Below are positions 17,498-28,676 of a stretch of DNA of 64,000 nucleotides, piece by piece. The stretch lies in NCBI RefSeq assembly GCF_003289645.1, contig NZ_QLYX01000006.1, forward strand, positions 248,001 through 312,000. Direction: 5' to 3'. Position 1 is the first letter of the stretch; each line of letters begins with the position of its first letter. Made by a program: the position numbers and the translations under genes. Origin of the DNA: Actinomadura craniellae. Lineage in GTDB: Bacteria; Actinomycetota; Actinomycetes; Streptosporangiales; Streptosporangiaceae. A model generated the notes under the pieces. It saw only the letters and a program-made list of their open reading frames with translations. It did not search any database and was not told the origin of the DNA.

Positions 17498-18892
17498 TCA
17501 TGGGTGCCGGGTCATGCCGAGCACGTCGAGCGCCGCGTCGAGCTGTTCGAGGGTGAGCGCGCCCCGCTCGACGTGCCCCCGCTCCAGGACGACCTCGCGG
17601 ATCGTCCGGCGCTCGCGCAGCGCCTGCTTGGCGACCACTGCGGCCTCCTCGTAGCCGAGGTAGCGGTTCAGCGGCGTGACGATCGAGGGCGAGGACTCGG
17701 CGTACTCGCGGCAGCGGTCGGCGTCGGCCTCGATGCCGTCCACGCACCGCTCGGCCAGCAGCCGGGACGCGGCGGCCAGCAGCCGGATCGACTCCAGCAG
17801 GTTGCGGGCCAGCATCGGCAGCATCACGTTGAGCTCGAAGTTGCCGGCCGCGCCGCCGAACGCGATGGCCGCGTCGTTGCCGATCACCTGGGCGGCCACC
17901 TGGCAGACCGCCTCGGGGATCACCGGGTTGACCTTGCCCGGCATGATCGACGAGCCGGGCTGCAGGTCCGGCAGCCGGATCTCGGCCAGCCCGGCGCGCG
18001 GCCCGGAACCCATCCAGCGGAGATCGTTGGAGATCTTGGTGAGGCTCACCGCGATCGTCCGCAGCGCGCCGCTGGTCTCCACCAGGGCGTCCCGCGCGCC
18101 CTGCGCCTCGAAGTGGTCGCGGGCCTCCCGCAGCGGCAGCCCGGTGGCCCGCGCCACCTCGGCGATCACCCGGGCGGCGAAGCCGGGCGGGGTGTTGAGC
18201 CCGGTGCCGACCGCCGTGCCGCCCAGCGGCAGCTCGGCCAGCCGGGGGAGCGCGGCCTCCAGCCGCTCCACGCCGAGCTGCACCTGCGCCGCGTACCCGC
18301 CGAACTCCTGGCCCAGGGTCACCGGGGTGGCGTCCATCAGGTGGGTGCGCCCCGACTTGACCACGTCGGCGAACTCGGCTGCCTTGGCCGCCAGCGAGCT
18401 CGCCAGCAGGCGCAGGGCCGGGATCAGGTCGTGCACCACCCCGGCGGTGGCGGCGATGTGGATGGAGGAGGGGAAGACGTCGTTGGACGACTGGGAGGCG
18501 TTCACGTGGTCGTTGGGGTGCACCGGCCGGCCCAGCTGTTCGGTCGCCAGCGTCGCGACGACCTCGTTGGCGTTCATGTTGGACGAGGTGCCCGACCCGG
18601 TTTGGAAGACGTCGATCGGGAAGTGGTCGTCCAGCGCGCCGTCGGCCACCTCGCGGGCCGCGGCGGCGACCGCCGCCGCCACCTCGGGATCGAGGACGCC
18701 CAGCTCCGCGTTCACCACGGCCGCCGCGGCCTTGATCTCGCCCAGCGCGGCGATCTGCGCGGAGTCGATCGGACGGCCCGAGATCGGGAAGTTCTGCACC
18801 GCCCGCTGGGTCTGGGCGCGCCACCGGGCCCAGACCGGTACCCGGACCTCTCCCATGGAGTCGTACTCGACCCGGAATTCCTGCTCGGTCAT
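17498..18892 (-). CDS. fumC: class II fumarate hydratase
   Basis: This 464-residue, iron-independent fumarase interconverts fumarate and L-malate in the TCA cycle in the cytoplasm. Diagnostic blocks are [44 protein letters not shown] and the superfamily signature [11 protein letters not shown]. The N-terminal part ([14 protein letters not shown]) matches class II fumarases rather than aspartase or adenylosuccinate lyase. The position matches Rv1098c. Its 3' end is four bases from the convergent SLT-like gene, with no room for a terminator. An unrelated class I fumarase is encoded 1.4 kb upstream on the same strand. Confidence 0.95.
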   Translation of the reverse strand: MTEQEFRVEYDSMGEVRVPVWARWRAQTQRAVQNFPISGRPIDSAQIAALGEIKAAAAVVNAELGVLDPEVAAAVAAAAREVADGALDDHFPIDVFQTGSGTSSNMNANEVVATLATEQLGRPVHPNDHVNASQSSNDVFPSSIHIAATAGVVHDLIPALRLLASSLAAKAAEFADVVKSGRTHLMDATPVTLGQEFGGYAAQVQLGVERLEAALPRLAELPLGGTAVGTGLNTPPGFAARVIAEVARATGLPLREARDHFEAQGARDALVETSGALRTIAVSLTKISNDLRWMGSGPRAGLAEIRLPDLQPGSSIMPGKVNPVIPEAVCQVAAQVIGNDAAIAFGGAAGNFELNVMLPMLARNLLESIRLLAAASRLLAERCVDGIEADADRCREYAESSPSIVTPLNRYLGYEEAAVVAKQALRERRTIREVVLERGHVERGALTLEQLDAALDVLGMTRHP

Positions 18893-18917
18893 GTCGCGGA
18901 CACCTCCGCGACCGAAT

Positions 18918-20180
18918 CTATCCGGCGCCGGGCGTGCTCTTGGCGATGGTGTAGTTCTTGCGCTCGCCGGCGTTGCCGAGCGGCTGCAGGACGCCGTTGA
19001 CCCACACCTCGCAGGCGGCGGAGTCGTAGACCACGGCGGTGAGCCGGGCCTCGTCGAACTGGCGCACGTCGTCCTTGACGAGCGACCCGTTGTACTTGAT
19101 GTCGAGCGCGTCGCCGGAGGTGACGAAGAGCCGGCACTGGTCGTTGACGGCCCGGACGACCAGGGCGTTGGTGTCGGCGCCCGCGGGCCGCTGGACCGAC
19201 GGCCGGGTGTGGGCCGCCGCGGGCGAGGAGCCGGGCTGCTCCCGCATCATGCCGAGGATCAGGGCACCGCCGCCGATCGCGCAGGACGCGACGGTGGCGG
19301 CGACCAGGCCGAACACCACTGCCAGCCGGTAGCGCGGGTCGGTGCGCCGGCGCGCCGACCGGGGCCCCGACACGGCACGCTCCAGCCGGTCGACGGCCCG
19401 AGCGTGGCTGAGCCGCCGCACCGGGTTCTTCTGCAGCAGGCCGGTGATCACGGGGCTCAGCGCGCCGGCGTTCTGCGGCGGCGCGGCCTCCTCGTTGGCC
19501 AGCGCGCTGAGCGTCGCCATGACGTTGCCGCGTTCGAACGGCGGGGTGCCCTCGACCGCGGCGTACAGCGTCGCGCCCAGCGACCACAGGTCGGACTGCG
19601 GGGTGGCCTTCTCGCCGGCGGCGACCTCGGGGGCCACGTAGGCGGGGGAGCCCATGAAGTGCCCGGTCTTGGTGATGCTGGCCGAGCCGGACGAGACGGC
19701 CAGCCCGAAGTCGGTCAGCACCACCCGGTCGCCGTCGAGCAGGACGTTGCTCGGCTTGATGTCGCGGTGCATGATGCCGGCCCGGTGCGCCACCGCCAGC
19801 GCGTCGAGCATCCGCCGGCCGATGTGGGCCACCTGGGCGAGCGGTAGCGGCCCGTCGCGCTCGATGAGCTGTTCGAGGCTGGGCGCCTCGATCAGCTCCA
19901 TCACGATCCAGGGGCGCCCCTGCTCGATGACGACGTCGTAGACCTCGACGATCGAGTGGGTGCGCAGCTGTGCGGGTGCCCTGGCCTCGCGCAGCGTACG
20001 CCGGTAGAAGACCACCCGTTCGGCTTCGGAGAGGTCCTGGGGCAGCCGGAGTTCTTTGATCGCCACGGCACGGTCGAGCAGGTCGTCGTGACCTCGCCAG
20101 ACCGTGCCGTTGGCGCCCTGGCCAATTTCGGAGACCAGCCGATAGCGCGTCGCTAGTACGAGGCGCTCAGACTGAGACAT
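18918..20180 (-). CDS. membrane Ser/Thr protein kinase (PknB-like catalytic domain)
   Basis: This 420-residue kinase has an N-terminal Hanks-type catalytic domain with a glycine loop [15 protein letters not shown]-binding Lys42, catalytic Asp140 in HRDIKPSN and DFG at 157-159. One transmembrane segment follows at about residues 286-312 ([19 protein letters not shown]). The extracellular C-terminal domain of about 100 residues has two Cys (QCRLF and AACEVW), which might form a disulphide, and carries no PASTA repeats. The extracellular part is a sensor of unknown ligand. The gene lies between the two fumarase genes on the same strand. No direct link to fumarase control can be shown. Confidence 0.93.
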   Translation of the reverse strand: MSQSERLVLATRYRLVSEIGQGANGTVWRGHDDLLDRAVAIKELRLPQDLSEAERVVFYRRTLREARAPAQLRTHSIVEVYDVVIEQGRPWIVMELIEAPSLEQLIERDGPLPLAQVAHIGRRMLDALAVAHRAGIMHRDIKPSNVLLDGDRVVLTDFGLAVSSGSASITKTGHFMGSPAYVAPEVAAGEKATPQSDLWSLGATLYAAVEGTPPFERGNVMATLSALANEEAAPPQNAGALSPVITGLLQKNPVRRLSHARAVDRLERAVSGPRSARRRTDPRYRLAVVFGLVAATVASCAIGGGALILGMMREQPGSSPAAAHTRPSVQRPAGADTNALVVRAVNDQCRLFVTSGDALDIKYNGSLVKDDVRQFDEARLTAVVYDSAACEVWVNGVLQPLGNAGERKNYTIAKSTPGAG

Positions 20181-20282
20181 GGCGAAGAAGATACCGGAAT
20201 GACTACCTTGCTACGGGGCCGATCCGGGTACCTCTTTAGAACGCGCTGTATGTCGTGTTTCCGGGGAATTGGATGATCACGC

Positions 20283-21938
<1,656 letters not shown>

Positions 21939-21974
21939 CGGGCATCCTCGCAGCACGATCGGGTCGGGACCGCC

Positions 21975-22925
21975 CTACAGCGTACGGCGCCCGCCGCCCG
22001 CGGCGGCCGGTACCCGCCCGCCTGCCGGCGGGGAGGGCGCCGGTGCGGCGCGCGGCCGGGAGAGGCCGACGAGCAGGCCGCCGACGACCAGCGCGGCGCC
22101 GGCGAGATCGGCCGCGCCCGGACCGGCCAGGCCCAGCGCGGTGGCGGTGGCCAGGGCGCTGAGCGGGACCAGGCCGCCGAACAGGCCGGCCCGGTCGGCG
22201 CCGATCCGGCCCAGTGCGTCGTACCAGAGAAAGAACGCCACCGTGGTCACGATCACCGCGAGGTAGGCCAGCCCCGCCGCCTCCTGTGGGGTGGGGACGC
22301 GGAGCACCGCCCCGCCGTCGATCGCCAGCCCGGTCACCGCCAGCAGCGGCGCGGCCAGCGCGGTCGTGTAGGCCGTCAGCACAACCGGCCCCAGCCGGGG
22401 CAGCAGCGGCACGGCGAGCAGGGAGAAGCACACCTCCCCGGCCAGCGCGCCCACGGCGGCGGCCGTCCCGAGCGCGCCGCCTCCGCTCAGCCCGTTGGCC
22501 AGGGCGGCCCCCAGGGAGACCAGCACCGCGCCCGCCAGCACCCGGGGCGCCGGGCGCCGGCGGCCGGGGGAGCCGCCGACCAGCGGGCCGGCCAGCGCGA
22601 GCACCACCGGCGCGGCGGCGATCATCATGCCGACGGCGACCGGGCCGGAGCGCTCGGCCGCCACGATCACGCAGACGTTGAACGCCGCCAGCCCGGTCAC
22701 GGCCAGCGCCGTCAGCAGGACCCAGTCGCGCGGCCGGGGCCGGGGCAGCGGGCCGAGCGCGCGGGCGACCGCCAGCATGATCAGCGCCGCCGTGGTGTAG
22801 CGCAGCGCCTGCCCGCCGAGGATCGGGTAGTCGCCGATCACGTCCGAGATCGCGGTCAGGGTGCCCACGAAGAGCATCGCGGCGGCGGCGCCGAAAACGC
22901 CGCGCGGGCTGGTGGAGGAGGTCAT
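21975..22925 (-). CDS. EamA/DMT-family transporter
   Basis: This 316-residue membrane protein has about ten hydrophobic segments in two EamA-like halves (GVFGAAAAMLFVGTLTAI at the start; YLAVIVTTVAFFLWYDALGRIGA and AGLFGGLVPLSALATA in the second half). EamA proteins are exporters of amino acids and metabolites. The C-terminal 25 residues are a Pro/Ala/Arg tail. The gene is divergent from a MocR-type regulator across an 81-base spacer with symmetric sequence, a frequent pairing in which the regulator controls the exporter. The substrate is unknown. Confidence 0.9.
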   Translation of the reverse strand: MTSSTSPRGVFGAAAAMLFVGTLTAISDVIGDYPILGGQALRYTTAALIMLAVARALGPLPRPRPRDWVLLTALAVTGLAAFNVCVIVAAERSGPVAVGMMIAAAPVVLALAGPLVGGSPGRRRPAPRVLAGAVLVSLGAALANGLSGGGALGTAAAVGALAGEVCFSLLAVPLLPRLGPVVLTAYTTALAAPLLAVTGLAIDGGAVLRVPTPQEAAGLAYLAVIVTTVAFFLWYDALGRIGADRAGLFGGLVPLSALATATALGLAGPGAADLAGAALVVGGLLVGLSRPRAAPAPSPPAGGRVPAAAGGGRRTL

Positions 22926-22946
22926 GGCATGGAACGCTAGGAGCCG

Positions 22947-22994
22947 TTTGGTCCGGTAAACAGGGCCAATTCCATCGAGCTTGATTGGTCCAAT
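22947..22994. promoter_or_regulatory. candidate MocR operator in a divergent spacer
   Basis: The spacer between the EamA and MocR genes holds three related elements: TTTGGTCC (22947-22954), its inverse-type GGGCCAAT (22963-22970), and the odd-centred palindrome ATTGGTCCAAT (22984-22994). Repeated TTGGTCC half-sites in mixed orientation are what would be expected for a dimeric MocR-family regulator acting on both genes. Confidence 0.5.
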
Positions 22995-23006
22995 CGGGGA
23001 GGGCCG

Positions 23007-24392
23007 GTGCGGGACCTGCATCTTCCGCTCGACCGGGCGGCCGGCGGGCTGTCGAGCCAGATCGCCTCCGGGCTGCGCTCCGCCGTGCGGTCGGGGCGGT
23101 TGACGGCGGGCACCCGGCTGCCGTCCAGCCGGGACCTCGCCCGCGCCCTCGGCGTCTCGCGCGGGGTGGCGGTGACCGCCTACGAGCAGCTCGTCGCCGA
23201 GGGGTTCCTGGTCTCCAGGCGCGGCGACGGGACCAGGGTGGCGCCGCTGGCCCGCCCGGACGGCCCGCCGGAGCCCGCCCGCACCCCGTCCGGCGGCGTG
23301 ACCGCGGCCTACGACCTGCGGCCGGGCCCGGACCTGTCGGCCTTTCCCCGGGAGCGCTGGCAGGCCGCGCTGCGCGCGGCGCTCCGCGCGCTGCCGCACG
23401 GGACGCTGGACTACCCCGACCCGGCGGGAGCCGGCGCGCTCCGCGCCGAACTGGCCGGCTACCTCGGCCGGGTCCGGGCCGCCGTCGCCGACCCCGGCCG
23501 CCTGATGGTGGTGAACGGGGTCGCGCACGCGCTGGCGATCATCGTCCGGTTGCTCGCCGAGGACGGCCGCGGGGCACTGGCCGTCGAGGACCCCACCAGC
23601 GACCGGCAGTTGCCGACACTGCGCCGGGCGGGCGCCGACCCGGTCCGGGTACCGGTCGACGGCGCGGGGATCGACGTCGCGGCGCTGGCCCGCACGGGCG
23701 CCCGCGCCGTGCTGGTCACGCCCGCCCACCAGTACCCCACCGGGGTGGTGCTGTCGCCGCGGCGGCGGGCCGAGCTGATCGGCTGGGCCCGCGCGGTGGA
23801 CGGCCTGGTGCTGGAGGACGACTACGACGCCGAGTTCCGCTACGACCGGGAGCCGGTGGGCTGCGTCCAGGCGCTCGACCCCGACCGGGTGGTGCTGCTG
23901 GGCTCGGTCAGCAAGGCCCTCGCGCCGGCGCTCCGGCTCGGCTGGGCACTCGCCCCGGCCCCCCTGGCCGGACGGATCCGCCGGTACCGCGAGGAGACGG
24001 ACCTGGGCACCGCGGTGATCGAGCAGCACGCGCTGGCCCACCTGCTGGCGACCGGCGGGTACGACCGGCACCTGCGCGCGATGCGCCGCAGCTACCGCTC
24101 CCGCCGGGACGCGCTGGCCCGGGCGCTGCGCGCGGAACTGCCGGCGGCCACGGTGCACGGCGTCTCGGCCGGGCTGCACCTGTACGTGGAACTGCCGCCC
24201 GGCCACGGCGAGGCGGCGGCGGTCGCGGCGGCGGCCCGGGCCGGGGTCGCGGTGGTGGGCGCCGCCCCGATGTGGTCGCGCCCCGCGCCGTCGGCCGCGC
24301 TGGTGCTCGGCTACGCCCGGATGGGCGAGGCGCGGCTGGCCGATGCGGTGAAGATCCTCGCGCGGGCGATTACCCCGCGTGATGATGGGTAG
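23007..24392 (+). CDS. MocR-family PLP-dependent transcriptional regulator
   Basis: This 461-residue protein fuses an N-terminal GntR winged helix (residues 8-80: LSSQIASGLRSAVRSGRL, LPSSRDLARALGVSRG, YEQLVAEGFL) to a class I aminotransferase-like domain. The PLP Lys is in LGSVSKALAPALRLGW and the Asp/Tyr block is LVLEDDYDAEFRYD. Such proteins sense PLP or PLP adducts of amines. It starts with GTG after GGGGAGGG. The divergent EamA exporter is the likely target, and the palindromic TTGGTCC elements in the spacer are candidate sites. I see no pdx gene nearby, so a PdxR-type role in vitamin B6 synthesis is not supported. Confidence 0.93.
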   Translation: MRDLHLPLDRAAGGLSSQIASGLRSAVRSGRLTAGTRLPSSRDLARALGVSRGVAVTAYEQLVAEGFLVSRRGDGTRVAPLARPDGPPEPARTPSGGVTAAYDLRPGPDLSAFPRERWQAALRAALRALPHGTLDYPDPAGAGALRAELAGYLGRVRAAVADPGRLMVVNGVAHALAIIVRLLAEDGRGALAVEDPTSDRQLPTLRRAGADPVRVPVDGAGIDVAALARTGARAVLVTPAHQYPTGVVLSPRRRAELIGWARAVDGLVLEDDYDAEFRYDREPVGCVQALDPDRVVLLGSVSKALAPALRLGWALAPAPLAGRIRRYREETDLGTAVIEQHALAHLLATGGYDRHLRAMRRSYRSRRDALARALRAELPAATVHGVSAGLHLYVELPPGHGEAAAVAAAARAGVAVVGAAPMWSRPAPSAALVLGYARMGEARLADAVKILARAITPRDDG

Positions 24393-24420
24393 GTGCAGCG
24401 ACCGAAAAGGAGGGCGGCGG

Positions 24421-24651
24421 ATGAATCTCGAAGAGGCGGCTCGGCAGCTCAAGATGGCGGTTCACGACGCGCAGGTGGCGTTCGACTGCATCGGCTTGGG
24501 TGAGCTCGACCGGGCACAGGAGCACGCGATCACGGCACGGGCGGCGGTCGACGCGGCCGAGATGGGGCTGCGGCAGGCGCTCGCCGACATGACCCCCGAG
24601 GAGGCCGCCGAGGCCGGCGACCAGGCCGTCAAGGCCCTGGAGGACGCCTAA
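24421..24651 (+). CDS. small acidic helical protein
   Basis: This 76-residue protein starts at an ATG with a strong AAGGAGG site. It is Ala/Glu/Asp-rich and almost certainly all-helical (EEAARQLKMAVHDAQVAF; AAVDAAEMGLRQALADM), with no signal, membrane segment or metal motif. It follows the MocR gene by 28 bases and may be co-transcribed with it. I do not recognise the family and assign no function. Confidence 0.75.
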   Translation: MNLEEAARQLKMAVHDAQVAFDCIGLGELDRAQEHAITARAAVDAAEMGLRQALADMTPEEAAEAGDQAVKALEDA

Positions 24652-24661
24652 CGGCGCGCGC

Positions 24662-24701
24662 GACCCGGTGACCGCGCCCGCAGGGGCCGGTCACCCGGGT
24701 C
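24662..24701. terminator. hairpin terminator
   Basis: GACCCGGTGACCG (24662-24674) pairs with CCGGTCACCCGGGTC (24687-24701) with one bulged base, 11 bases after the small acidic protein gene. It may also serve the convergent MFS gene. Confidence 0.6.
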
Positions 24702-24733
24702 CGCCCGGCCTCGACGTGGAACGGCCGTTCCAT

Positions 24734-24853
24734 GGAACCGTCCCGGCGCGGCGAGCCCGCGTCGGCCCTGTCCGGTTTCGGTGGGGAGCGGGCATCCCGC
24801 GGAACCGTCCCCTCGGGTGAGCCCGCGTCGGGTCCATCCGGCTCTGGCGGGGA
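24734..24853. repeat. imperfect direct repeat, 67-bp period, two copies
   Basis: Two units of about 53 bases (from 24734 and from 24801) share GGAACCGTCCC, then GAGCCCGCGTCGG, then TCCGG and GGGGA blocks with differing linkers. They lie in the gap between the small acidic protein gene and the end of the convergent MFS gene, where I see no ORF worth calling. The function is unknown. Confidence 0.6.
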
Positions 24854-24865
24854 CCTCAGCCGGGG

Positions 24866-26101
24866 TCATCCAGGCGCCTGGGGAACGGCGCCGCCCGGGG
24901 CGGGGGCCGGTGCGGCGGATCGGGGTGCCGGGTCGAAGCCGCGGGCGGTGGCGACGATCACCAGTACCAGGGCGGCGGGCACGATGAAGGCCAGCCGCAG
25001 CCCGTGCTCCGCGCTGACCGGGGCGATCGCGCCCACCACGGCCGCGCCCAGCACGAACCCCACGTAGTTGAAGACGTTCAGCCGGGCGACGGCCACGCCG
25101 AGCCCCGTCGGATCGACCCGTCCCGCCGCGGAGAACGCCACCGGGGCCACCACGCTCAGCCCCAGCCCCGCCACCGCGACCGCGAGAATCGCCGAGACCG
25201 CGTTCGGCGCGGCCACCAGCCCGCACATCCCCACCAGCCCGACCAGCCCGCCCGCCCGGACCACCCGCGTCCCGCCGTACCGCCGGACCGCCAGGTCGGC
25301 CACGCCCCGGCTCACCACCATCGTGACCTGGTACGCCACGTACGCCAGCGGCGCCACCGCCGCCGAGGCCGCCAGCTCGTCCTCCAGGAATTTCGTGCTG
25401 TAGTTGGAGATGGCGGCGTCGGCGAGGTAGAAGACCCCCATCGCGGCGCCCACCACCAGCACGGGCCGCCAGGGCACCCGCACCGCCGCCGCCCGTAGCT
25501 CCGCTGCGCCGGGGCCGTGCCCCTCCTCGGCCTTGCCGTACAGCCGGGGGCCGGTGACCAGCGAGAACACCACTCCCACAGCCGCGGGAACGGCGAACCC
25601 GACGGCCAGCGACAGATCCAGCCGGTTGGCCAGCGCCGTCCACAGCCCACCGAGGATGCCGGCCACGCTCCAGACGGCGTAGAACCCCGTCAGCAGGCTC
25701 ACCCCGTACCGCCGCTCGACGGCCACCCCCTGCGCGTTCATCGCCGCGTCCACCGCACCGACGAACAGCCCGAACAGCGCCACCGCGACGTACAGCGCCC
25801 GATCGTCCCCTCCGGTCAGCCCGACCAGCGCGACGGCCACGCACACCCCCGGCTGGGCGACCCGCAGCACGACCGCGCTGCCCAGCCGCGCGAACAGGAA
25901 CCCCGCCAGCACGCTGCCGACCCCCGCGACCAGCGGAACCAGCAGCAACACCACGGCCAGCGCACCATCACTCATGGCATGCGCCTCTTGCACCCGAGGC
26001 ACCCGCGTCACCAGCGAGGCGAAGCACAATCCCTGGATCGCGAACCCGGCATACGCGGCGAACCGCGCCCACCGATCCCGCCCGGCAAGGCTCCCGTCCA
26101 T
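24866..26101 (-). CDS. MFS transporter
   Basis: This 411-residue polytopic protein has about 12 hydrophobic segments, typical of the major facilitator superfamily. The first half has AYAGFAIQGLCFASLVTRVPRVQ and LAGFLFARLGSAVVLRVAQ (motif A-like), and the second half has ADLAVRRYGGTRVVRAGGLVG (a second motif A). It resembles the fucose-permease/YbjJ-type group by general look only. The ATG at 26101 is chosen over an upstream TTG at 26122. The gene is monocistronic and ends 164 bases from the upstream hairpin. The substrate is unknown. Confidence 0.88.
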   Translation of the reverse strand: MDGSLAGRDRWARFAAYAGFAIQGLCFASLVTRVPRVQEAHAMSDGALAVVLLLVPLVAGVGSVLAGFLFARLGSAVVLRVAQPGVCVAVALVGLTGGDDRALYVAVALFGLFVGAVDAAMNAQGVAVERRYGVSLLTGFYAVWSVAGILGGLWTALANRLDLSLAVGFAVPAAVGVVFSLVTGPRLYGKAEEGHGPGAAELRAAAVRVPWRPVLVVGAAMGVFYLADAAISNYSTKFLEDELAASAAVAPLAYVAYQVTMVVSRGVADLAVRRYGGTRVVRAGGLVGLVGMCGLVAAPNAVSAILAVAVAGLGLSVVAPVAFSAAGRVDPTGLGVAVARLNVFNYVGFVLGAAVVGAIAPVSAEHGLRLAFIVPAALVLVIVATARGFDPAPRSAAPAPAPGGAVPQAPG

Positions 26102-26195
26102 CGCACCCGCCCCAAGCCCCAAAACCCGAAAGAGATTCGCGTCAGCCTAGGCACCCCCTCCCACCAGGTCAACGCCCATCCCACCGCGGGCCCTG

Positions 26196-27014
26196 TCACC
26201 CGATCAGGCGCTTGCGCATTCCCTGCAGGGCCAGTAGCCACATCAGCGCGCCGAACAGCAGCAGCGCCCCCACATGCCCCAGATCGGTCAGCGGCCGCAG
26301 CCCGAAGACGGCGTGCCGCACCAGTTCCACGCAGTGGTAGAGCGGGTTGGCCAGGCTCACCGCCTGGGCCCAGCCGGGCAGCGTCGTGACCGGGAAGAAC
26401 GTGCCCGCGACCAGGAACAGCGGGGTGACCACCCCGGTGATCACGTAGTCGAAGGAGTTGATCGAGGGCACCACCGTGGAGGCCCAGATGCCGAACAGCC
26501 CGAACCCGAACGCGGTCGCGAACGCGATGAGCGGCACCAGCAGCATCCCCGCCGACGGGTCGAGCCCGAACGCCATCGCGACCAGCAGCGGGGTGCACGA
26601 GTAGATCGCGGACTTGGCCGCGATCCACAGCACCTCGCCCGCGAGCAGTTCGTGCACGTCGACCGGGGTGGCCAGCATCGCGTCGTAGGTGTGCTGGTAG
26701 ACCCGCCGGATGTAGCTGTTGAACATCCCGGGGAACACCGAGGTGAACAGCGCGGCCGTGCCCACCACCCCGGTGCCGACGAAGTCGATGTAGCGGTAGT
26801 CGCCGATCACCGCCATCAGCGAGCCGAACCCGTAGCCGAACGCCAGCAGGAAGAACGTCGGTTCGACGATCGCGGCGAACGACTGTGACCGCCAGTAGCG
26901 CTTGTACAGCGCGAACTCGTGCCGCCAGACCCCGCGCACCGGGGCCAGCTCGAACCGCCGCAGCGGGGGCGCGGGCGCTTCCCGGGCGGTTTCCGCCGGC
27001 ATTCCCGCCGTCAT
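26196..27014 (-). CDS. ABC-2 type permease (NodJ-like)
   Basis: This 272-residue membrane subunit has an N-terminal cytoplasmic segment, then six hydrophobic segments. The phrases ALYKRYWRSQSFAAIVEPTFFLLAFGYG, YQHTYDAMLATPVDVHELLAGEVLW and LANPLYHCVELVRHAVFG are close to those of NodJ-type permeases. The start overlaps the stop of the upstream ATPase gene by four bases. Together they form a two-component exporter, probably for a lipid, glycolipid or drug. The substrate cannot be inferred. Confidence 0.92.
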   Translation of the reverse strand: MTAGMPAETAREAPAPPLRRFELAPVRGVWRHEFALYKRYWRSQSFAAIVEPTFFLLAFGYGFGSLMAVIGDYRYIDFVGTGVVGTAALFTSVFPGMFNSYIRRVYQHTYDAMLATPVDVHELLAGEVLWIAAKSAIYSCTPLLVAMAFGLDPSAGMLLVPLIAFATAFGFGLFGIWASTVVPSINSFDYVITGVVTPLFLVAGTFFPVTTLPGWAQAVSLANPLYHCVELVRHAVFGLRPLTDLGHVGALLLFGALMWLLALQGMRKRLIG

Positions 27015-27952
27015 TCCACCGTCTCCCCGGTCAGCACCACGAAGACGTCCTCCAGGGTGGCGGCCCGCGGTACCCCGTCGCCCAGCTTGTCGGCCAGCGA
27101 GGGGGTGATGGCCTCGGCCCGCAGCACCGAGACCGTGGGGCCGGTGCGCCGGGTGGGCAGGCCGTGCGCCCGGGCCAGCGCCTCGATCTCGGCCAGCCGG
27201 TCGGGCGGGCCGTGGTGCTCGACGGCCCGCTGCCCGGCGTGTTCCCGGATCAGCTCGGCGGGCGCACCCCGGGCCACGACCCGGCCGTGCGACATCAGCG
27301 CGCAGTCGTCGGCGAGCCGCTCGGCCTCCTCGATGTAGTGGGTCGACATCAGCACCGTGGTGCCGCCGGCGCGCAGCCCGTCGATCAGCCCCCACAGCTC
27401 CGCCCGCACCTGCGGGTCGAGCCCGACGGTGGGCTCGTCGAGCAGGACCAGCCGGGGCCGGTGCACCAGCCCGCGGGCGATCAGCAGCCGCCGGCGCATC
27501 CCGCCGGACAGCGCGTCCACCCGGGTGTGCCGCTTGCCGGTCAGGTGCGCCAGCGCCAGCGCGTCGTCGACGGCGGCCCGGCGGCCGGCCCGGGGCACCC
27601 GGTAGAGGTGGGCGAAGACCTCCAGGTTCTCCTGGGCGGTCAGCTCCTCGTCGAGGTTGTCCTGCTGGGGCACGACGCCCATGAGGGCCCGCACCCGCTT
27701 GGCCTCGCGCGGCACCGGGTGCCCCAGCACCTCGATGGAGCCCTCGTCCGCCCGCGCCTGGGCGGTCAGCAGCCGCATGCTGGTGGACTTGCCCGCGCCG
27801 TTGGCGCCGAGCAGGCCCAGGCAGATCCCGGCGGGCACCGTCAGGTCGAGGCCGTTCACCGCGGTCACCTCGCCGAACCGCTTGACCACCCCGCGCAGCG
27901 CGATGGCCGGCGGGGCCTGCCCGCCCGTGTCGTCGAGCCCTTCCACCGGCAT
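27011..27952 (-). CDS. ABC transporter ATPase (NodI/DrrA-like)
   Basis: This 313-residue ATPase has Walker A GANGAGKST, Q-loop (GVVPQQDNLDEELT), signature LSGGMRRRL and Walker B LVLLDEPTVGLDP, with the switch His in MSTHYIEEAERL. A C-terminal extension of about 90 residues (after residue 225) is typical of the DrrA/NodI group and ends in TLEDVFVVLTG. It is coupled to the downstream permease by an ATGA overlap. No regulator is adjacent. Confidence 0.94.
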   Translation of the reverse strand: MPVEGLDDTGGQAPPAIALRGVVKRFGEVTAVNGLDLTVPAGICLGLLGANGAGKSTSMRLLTAQARADEGSIEVLGHPVPREAKRVRALMGVVPQQDNLDEELTAQENLEVFAHLYRVPRAGRRAAVDDALALAHLTGKRHTRVDALSGGMRRRLLIARGLVHRPRLVLLDEPTVGLDPQVRAELWGLIDGLRAGGTTVLMSTHYIEEAERLADDCALMSHGRVVARGAPAELIREHAGQRAVEHHGPPDRLAEIEALARAHGLPTRRTGPTVSVLRAEAITPSLADKLGDGVPRAATLEDVFVVLTGETVE

Positions 27953-28026
27953 GGGGTCAGACTAGGCAGTGGGCACGACATTTCCCCATCGGTTTTCCGG
28001 GCGGTCGGGCCGCTATCGTCAAAGAC

Positions 28027-28632
28027 GTGGAAGCATCCCGGCGCCGGGCCGTCCCCGTCAGCGAGCTGCGCGCGTCCGACGCCGACCGCGAGCGGGTGGC
28101 CCGCCTGCTGAGTGAGGCGATGGCCGACGGGCGGCTCACCCTGGCCGAGCACGGCGAGCGCATCGACCGGGTGCACGCGGCGCGGACGCTCGGCGAGCTG
28201 ACCGGGCTGACCACCGACCTGGCCACCGCCGAGAGCCAGCCGATCCTGGTCGACGACCGGCCGCTGCTGGCCACGTTCGGCTCGCTGCGCCGCGGGGGGC
28301 GCTGGGTGGTGCCGGTCCGGCTGCCGCTGCTGGCGCTGTTCGGCACGGTGGAGCTCGACCTGCGCGAGGCGATCCTGCAGCGCCGGCATGTGGTGATCGA
28401 CGCCCGGGTGCTGTGCGGGCGCGTCCGGCTGCTGGTGCCTGAGGGGGTCCGGGTCGACGTCTCCGGTCGTACGATCCTCACCTCCCGGGGGGTGCGGGTC
28501 CGCCCCGGCGACGGCGACGGCGTCCCCACGGTCGAGGTGAGCGGGACGCTCGTGTTCGGTTCGGTCAGGGCCCGGGCGCCCCGGGTCACCTGGCGGCGGC
28601 GCGTCGGTGACCGGCTGCGCCGGCCCCGGTGA
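28027..28632 (+). CDS. DUF1707 and LiaF-like domain protein
   Basis: This 201-residue protein has an N-terminal DUF1707 segment (VPVSELRASDADRERVARLL then GRLTLAEHGERIDRVHAART), found at the start of many actinobacterial membrane and signalling proteins. A C-terminal beta-repeat region (FGTVELDLREAILQ, VVIDARVLCGRVRLLVPEGVRVDV) resembles the LiaF/YvqF C-terminal domain. There is no clear membrane segment. TATCGT (28014-28019) ends seven bases before the GTG, and there is no ribosome site, so the message is probably leaderless. The function is unknown; LiaF-like domains often act in envelope-stress sensing. Confidence 0.85.
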   Translation: MEASRRRAVPVSELRASDADRERVARLLSEAMADGRLTLAEHGERIDRVHAARTLGELTGLTTDLATAESQPILVDDRPLLATFGSLRRGGRWVVPVRLPLLALFGTVELDLREAILQRRHVVIDARVLCGRVRLLVPEGVRVDVSGRTILTSRGVRVRPGDGDGVPTVEVSGTLVFGSVRARAPRVTWRRRVGDRLRRPR

Positions 28633-28642
28633 GGGCGGTGCC

Positions 28643-28671
28643 GCGGGCGCCCGCCGCCGGCGGGCGCCCGC
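28643..28671. terminator. bidirectional hairpin terminator
   Basis: A perfect 13-bp inverted repeat (28643-28655 and 28659-28671) with a three-base loop separates the convergent DUF1707 and glpX genes. Confidence 0.8.
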
Positions 28672-28676
28672 GCGGG

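Noticed and set aside
24648-25844. 398-codon minus-strand frame overlapping the MFS gene
   Set aside because: It is an Arg/Gly-rich shadow in another frame of the MFS transporter gene.
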